A stretch of 7,102 nucleotides of DNA from Alphaproteobacteria bacterium (GTDB lineage: Bacteria; Pseudomonadota; Alphaproteobacteria; ATCC43930; CGMCC-115725), in contig JASHUX010000385.1 in NCBI GenBank assembly GCA_030039775.1, positions 1 through 7,102 of the forward strand, given 5' to 3'. Position numbers and translations under genes: made by a program. Under the pieces are notes generated by a model that made no database searches, was not told the DNA's origin, and was given only the letters and a program-made list of their open reading frames with translations. Below, piece after piece: positions 6,571 through 7,102 of this stretch; the first letter of the stretch is position 1; each line of letters opens with the position of its first letter.

Positions 6571-6574
6571 GGCA

Positions 6575-6592
6575 GGGACGGGCGACCGTCCC
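6575..6592 (+). repeat. GNRA-capped perfect hairpin in the rplJ leader
   Basis: GGGACGG (6575-6581) pairs perfectly with CCGTCCC (6586-6592) around GCGA, a GNRA tetraloop. It lies four bases after the previous hairpin. GNRA loops often dock into receptors or bind proteins; no partner is identified here. Confidence 0.6.
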
Positions 6593-6700
6593 GATCCTGT
6601 CCGAGATTGCGGGTGCCCTAACCGGCCCAAGGTTCCTCCGGGAACGCCAGCATGAGACGGGAGTGCGAGACGAAGTCTCGGCTTCTGGGACAGGCGAACC

Positions 6701-6725
6701 GGGTGGCGGAATGGTTCCGCCGCCC
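6701..6725 (+). repeat. Long hairpin in the 3' part of the rplJ leader
   Basis: The 11 bases at 6701-6711 pair with those at 6715-6725 (one G-U pair, the rest Watson-Crick) around a TGG loop. With the 6736-6763 hairpin (GGCCCG/CGGGCC outer stem, GCG/CGC inner stem), it lies just before the rplJ ribosome binding site, so it could affect translation initiation. Confidence 0.6.
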
Positions 6726-6783
6726 TCGTGCAACCGGCCCGGCGCGGTGTGACGCGGCGGGCCACAAGTCGGAGACGAGTTCC

Positions 6784-7102
6784 GTGGACCGGTCGCAGAA
6801 ATCGAACCTGGTCACCGCGCTCACCAAAGCGCTTGCGGATACCGACTGCATTGTCGTCACTCACCAGACCGGGCTTTCGGTCGCGGAGGTGACGGACTTG
6901 CGGCAGCAGATGCGGGCGGCGGGCGCGGGGTTCCGGGTTACCAAGAACCGGCTGGCTCGTCGCGCCTTGGCAGGCACGAAGTTCGAGCGTCTTTCGCCGC
7001 TGTTCAAAGGCCCCACCGCCATCGCGTTTTCGCGCGATCCGGTGGCGGCGGCGAAGGTAGCCGTCGCGTTCGCCGATAAGAACGACAAGCTCAAGATCGT
7101 CG
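6784..7102 (+). CDS. rplJ: Large ribosomal subunit protein L10 (uL10), 5' part
   Basis: L10 anchors the L7/L12 stalk on the ribosome and, with L12, controls its own mRNA. The gene runs off the window: 106 codons are visible, roughly the first 60 percent of a usual 165-175 residue protein. The visible part has the typical N-terminal rRNA-binding domain: M(V)-D-R-S-Q-K-S-N-L-V-T at the start, C-I-V-V-T-H-Q-T-G-L-S-V at 22-33, L-R-Q-Q-M-R-A-A-G-A-G-F-R-V-T-K-N-R-L at 39-57, and L-F-K-G-P-T-A-I-A-F at 73-82. The start is a GTG at 6784 with GGAG nine bases upstream. The C-terminal helix that binds L7/L12 lies beyond the window, where rplL would be expected next. Confidence 0.95.
   Translation, partial: MDRSQKSNLVTALTKALADTDCIVVTHQTGLSVAEVTDLRQQMRAAGAGFRVTKNRLARRALAGTKFERLSPLFKGPTAIAFSRDPVAAAKVAVAFADKNDKLKIV

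Larger units (their letters stand above)
6525..6783 (+). promoter_or_regulatory. Structured rplJ leader (candidate L10 leader)
   Basis: The 259-base gap between rplA and rplJ contains no gene I can support. It is packed with hairpins, listed here or separately: 6543-6570, 6575-6592, 6632-6645 (GTTCC/GGAAC capped by TCCG, a UNCG-type tetraloop), 6666-6680 (CGAGAC/GTCTCG with loop GAA), 6701-6725, and 6736-6763. In many bacteria, the L10-L12 complex binds a conserved, kink-turn-containing leader at this exact position to repress rplJ-rplL translation. I infer that role here from position, length and structure. A 9-base repeat, AACCGGCCC, occurs at 6620-6628 and 6732-6740. GGAG at 6771-6774 is the rplJ ribosome binding site. 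I see no convincing promoter. Confidence 0.65.

Noticed and set aside
6493..6864. Reverse-strand open frames in the rplA-rplJ gap
   Set aside because: They are Arg/Pro-rich, overlap rplA or rplJ, and lack ribosome binding sites; the gap is better explained as structured RNA.

Overview
The window (7,102 bases, GC-rich) looks like a chromosomal piece of an alphaproteobacterium. The evidence is the sequence character of the ribosomal and secretion genes, the frequent GTG starts, and an HWE-free, cytosolic '[15 protein letters not shown]' type kinase. I cannot place it more finely than that. No tRNA, rRNA, CRISPR array, insertion sequence or prophage hallmark is visible.

Region 1 (1-1953, + strand) is accessory or regulatory. 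It holds an integral-membrane methyltransferase of the isoprenylcysteine carboxyl methyltransferase (ICMT) type, then an AT-rich spacer with helically phased GTAA repeats, then an orphan cytosolic sensor histidine kinase with a CBS-like sensor region. The kinase is split by a -1 frameshift near 1489, between its phosphoacceptor domain and its ATPase domain.

Region 2 (1963-4084, - strand) is a likely three-gene transcription unit reading leftward. It holds a type II haloacid dehalogenase (also frameshifted, near 3597), an exported alpha/beta-hydrolase of the hormone-sensitive-lipase family, and a 74-residue protein resembling DUF3467. The first gene is divergent from a small basic winged-helix-like protein at 4181-4405 (+).

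Region 3 (4553-7102, + strand) is the conserved secE-nusG-rplK-rplA-rplJ cluster: preprotein translocase subunit SecE, transcription factor NusG, and ribosomal proteins L11, L1 and L10. L10 runs off the window end. All five genes look intact. The two non-coding gaps carry strong predicted RNA structure: a 14-bp bulged stem with nested helices before rplK (candidate L1 autogenous site) and a 259-base leader before rplJ with at least six hairpins, several capped by very stable tetraloops (candidate L10 leader). These leaders are where ribosomal-protein feedback normally acts, so they are the most informative non-coding parts of the window.

I did not find a clearly new multi-gene system. The best leads are the two structured leaders, the phased repeats upstream of the kinase, and the two independent frameshifts in neighbouring accessory genes.
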